Shown here: positions 63,113 to 64,000 of the stretch, piece by piece | Numbering within the stretch: the first letter of the stretch is position 1 | Layout of the letters: every line of letters begins with the position of its first letter | NCBI GenBank assembly: GCA_017622295.1 | Contig: JAGARK010000056.1 | Location: 1-64,000, forward strand | Direction of reading: 5' to 3' | Length of the DNA stretch: 64,000 nucleotides | Source: Oscillospiraceae bacterium | GTDB taxonomy: Bacteria > Bacillota > Clostridia > Oscillospirales > Oscillospiraceae | Program-made: the position numbers and the translations under genes | The notes under the pieces: generated by a model | Told to the model about the DNA's origin: nothing | Seen by the model: only the letters and a program-made list of their open reading frames with translations | Databases searched by the model: none

Positions 63113-64000
63113 TTACAGGCGGGCACCCGTCTCGGGATCGAACAGGTAGCAGCGCTTCTCCAGCAGCCGCAGGCCGATTTCCTGACCGGAACGCACATAT
63201 TCTTCCGCGTTCAGGATGGCGCGAATCCGGCTGCTGCCCAGATCAAAGGATACGACCTGGTCCTGGCCGCGCATCTCCACATCGGACAGATTCACGGCAA
63301 TGTCACCGCCCGGAGCCCATGCTTCGGGCCGGATGCCCATTTTCGCGGGGCCGGAATAATCAGTGTGGTAAGGCAGCTGCATGCCGTTGCTCAGCAGGGC
63401 GATGCCGTCCTTAATCTGTACATCCACATAGGAGATGGGCGGATTGCCCATGAAGGAGGCGACGAAGCTGTTGGCGGGTTTCAGGTACATTTCGTGGGGA
63501 TCAGCGATCTGCTGCACCACGCCATGCTTCATCAGCACGATCTCGTCGGTGATACTCATGGCCTCTTCCTGGTCGTGGGTGACGAAAATGGTGGTGACCT
63601 TGGATTCCTGCTGGATGCGACGGATCTCCGTCCGCATCTCCATGCGCAGGCGGGCATCCAGATTACTCAGAGGCTCGTCCAGCAGCAGGACATCGGGCTT
63701 TTTCACCAGCGCGCGGGCAATAGCCACACGCTGCTGCTGGCCGCCGGACAGTTGGCCGGGCTTGCGGTCCAGCATGTTCTCGATCTGCACCAGCTTGGCG
63801 ATCTCTTCGACCATGGCATTTCTCTTCTGCCGGGTGTACTTCTTGCCGGTTTCGGGATCCTTCATGTTAGACAGGGGGAAGGCGATATTTTCGCGAAGGG
63901 TCATGTGCGGATACAGCGCGTAGTTCTGGAAAACCAGTCCGATATTGCGCTTTTCGGGCATCCAGGTGGTGACATCCTGATCGCCGAAGATGATCTGGCC
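63113..64000 (-). CDS. Sugar ABC transporter ATP-binding protein (partial)
   Basis: This MsmK/UgpC-type ATPase powers sugar uptake. About 295 residues are visible and the gene continues beyond the window end: in-frame codons precede the first ATG at 63961 and read 'IIFGDQDVTTW', an expected ATPase segment, so Walker A lies outside. The signature 'LSGGQQQRVAIARAL', Walker B 'LLLDEPLSNLD' and H-loop 'TIFVTHDQEEAMS' are present, then the C-terminal regulatory TOBE/OB region. Gene order is ATPase-permease-permease-binding protein-RarA-C-like. Confidence 0.94.
   Translation of the reverse strand, partial: GQIIFGDQDVTTWMPEKRNIGLVFQNYALYPHMTLRENIAFPLSNMKDPETGKKYTRQKRNAMVEEIAKLVQIENMLDRKPGQLSGGQQQRVAIARALVKKPDVLLLDEPLSNLDARLRMEMRTEIRRIQQESKVTTIFVTHDQEEAMSITDEIVLMKHGVVQQIADPHEMYLKPANSFVASFMGNPPISYVDVQIKDGIALLSNGMQLPYHTDYSGPAKMGIRPEAWAPGGDIAVNLSDVEMRGQDQVVSFDLGSSRIRAILNAEEYVRSGQEIGLRLLEKRCYLFDPETGARL

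Overview
The window looks like a chromosomal segment of a Gram-positive, spore-lineage gut Clostridia, probably Oscillospirales/Oscillospiraceae. This is inferred from the gene content: ScpAB-DUF2953-GerW-DacF order, a large-type SRP RNA just before dnaX, a T-box-controlled ilv/leu operon, MurR/RpiR, LacI and AraC regulators, and sugar ABC importers. Base composition is GC-rich over most of the window, with a clearly AT-richer patch at about 52-56.8 kb. No species can be named from the sequence alone.

Layout. 0-1.4 kb: a foldable RNA-like segment, a holin-like gene, a stand-alone Spo0A effector domain and tRNA-Leu(GAG). 1.5-9.7 kb: housekeeping genes (rsmE, scpA, scpB, a DUF2953 protein, gerW/ytfJ, a D,D-carboxypeptidase, a pseudouridine synthase, a RpiR regulator and a BaiN-like flavoprotein). 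9.8-13 kb: acpP, SRP RNA, dnaX, ybaB and recR. 13-18.3 kb: an alpha/beta hydrolase, two DMT transporters, an oligoendopeptidase F and a NifX/NifB-like protein with a metal-binding tail. 18.3-31.7 kb, minus strand: a complete branched-chain amino-acid operon, T-box-ilvA-leuA-leuC-leuD-leuB-ilvB-ilvN-ilvC-ilvD-DUF815 ATPase, plus ilvE from its own promoter.

31.8-41 kb: a DUF2974 lipase-like protein, then a LacI regulator, a Cys/Met-type PLP enzyme and a sugar ABC importer without an ATPase, then glf and a GT2 glycosyltransferase. 41-44 kb, minus strand: a membrane pyrophosphatase and a phosphate acyl(butyryl)transferase in one unit. 44.3-51.7 kb: a glycoside-use locus with a TetR regulator, a membrane-anchored GH3 with reversed domain order, a GH2 enzyme and a GPH-type sugar symporter.

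51.8-56.8 kb: an AT-richer, scarred accessory patch. It holds decayed gene fragments, a FAD/Rieske oxidoreductase, a near-perfect inverted repeat followed by a truncated transposase-like HTH ORF, a two-gene Fic module and a metallophosphoesterase. 56.8-64 kb, minus strand: a FAD-dependent dehydrogenase, an AraC regulator and a second sugar ABC operon (ATPase, two permeases, binding protein) ending in a stand-alone protein that resembles the MgsA/RarA C-terminal domain. The ATPase gene runs off the window.

Most interesting candidates: the RarA-C-like protein at the end of the sugar ABC operon, the receiver-less Spo0A DNA-binding domain, the Fic module in the accessory patch, the permuted double-anchored GH3, and the PLP enzyme between a LacI regulator and a sugar binding protein. 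None can be shown to be new without database searches.
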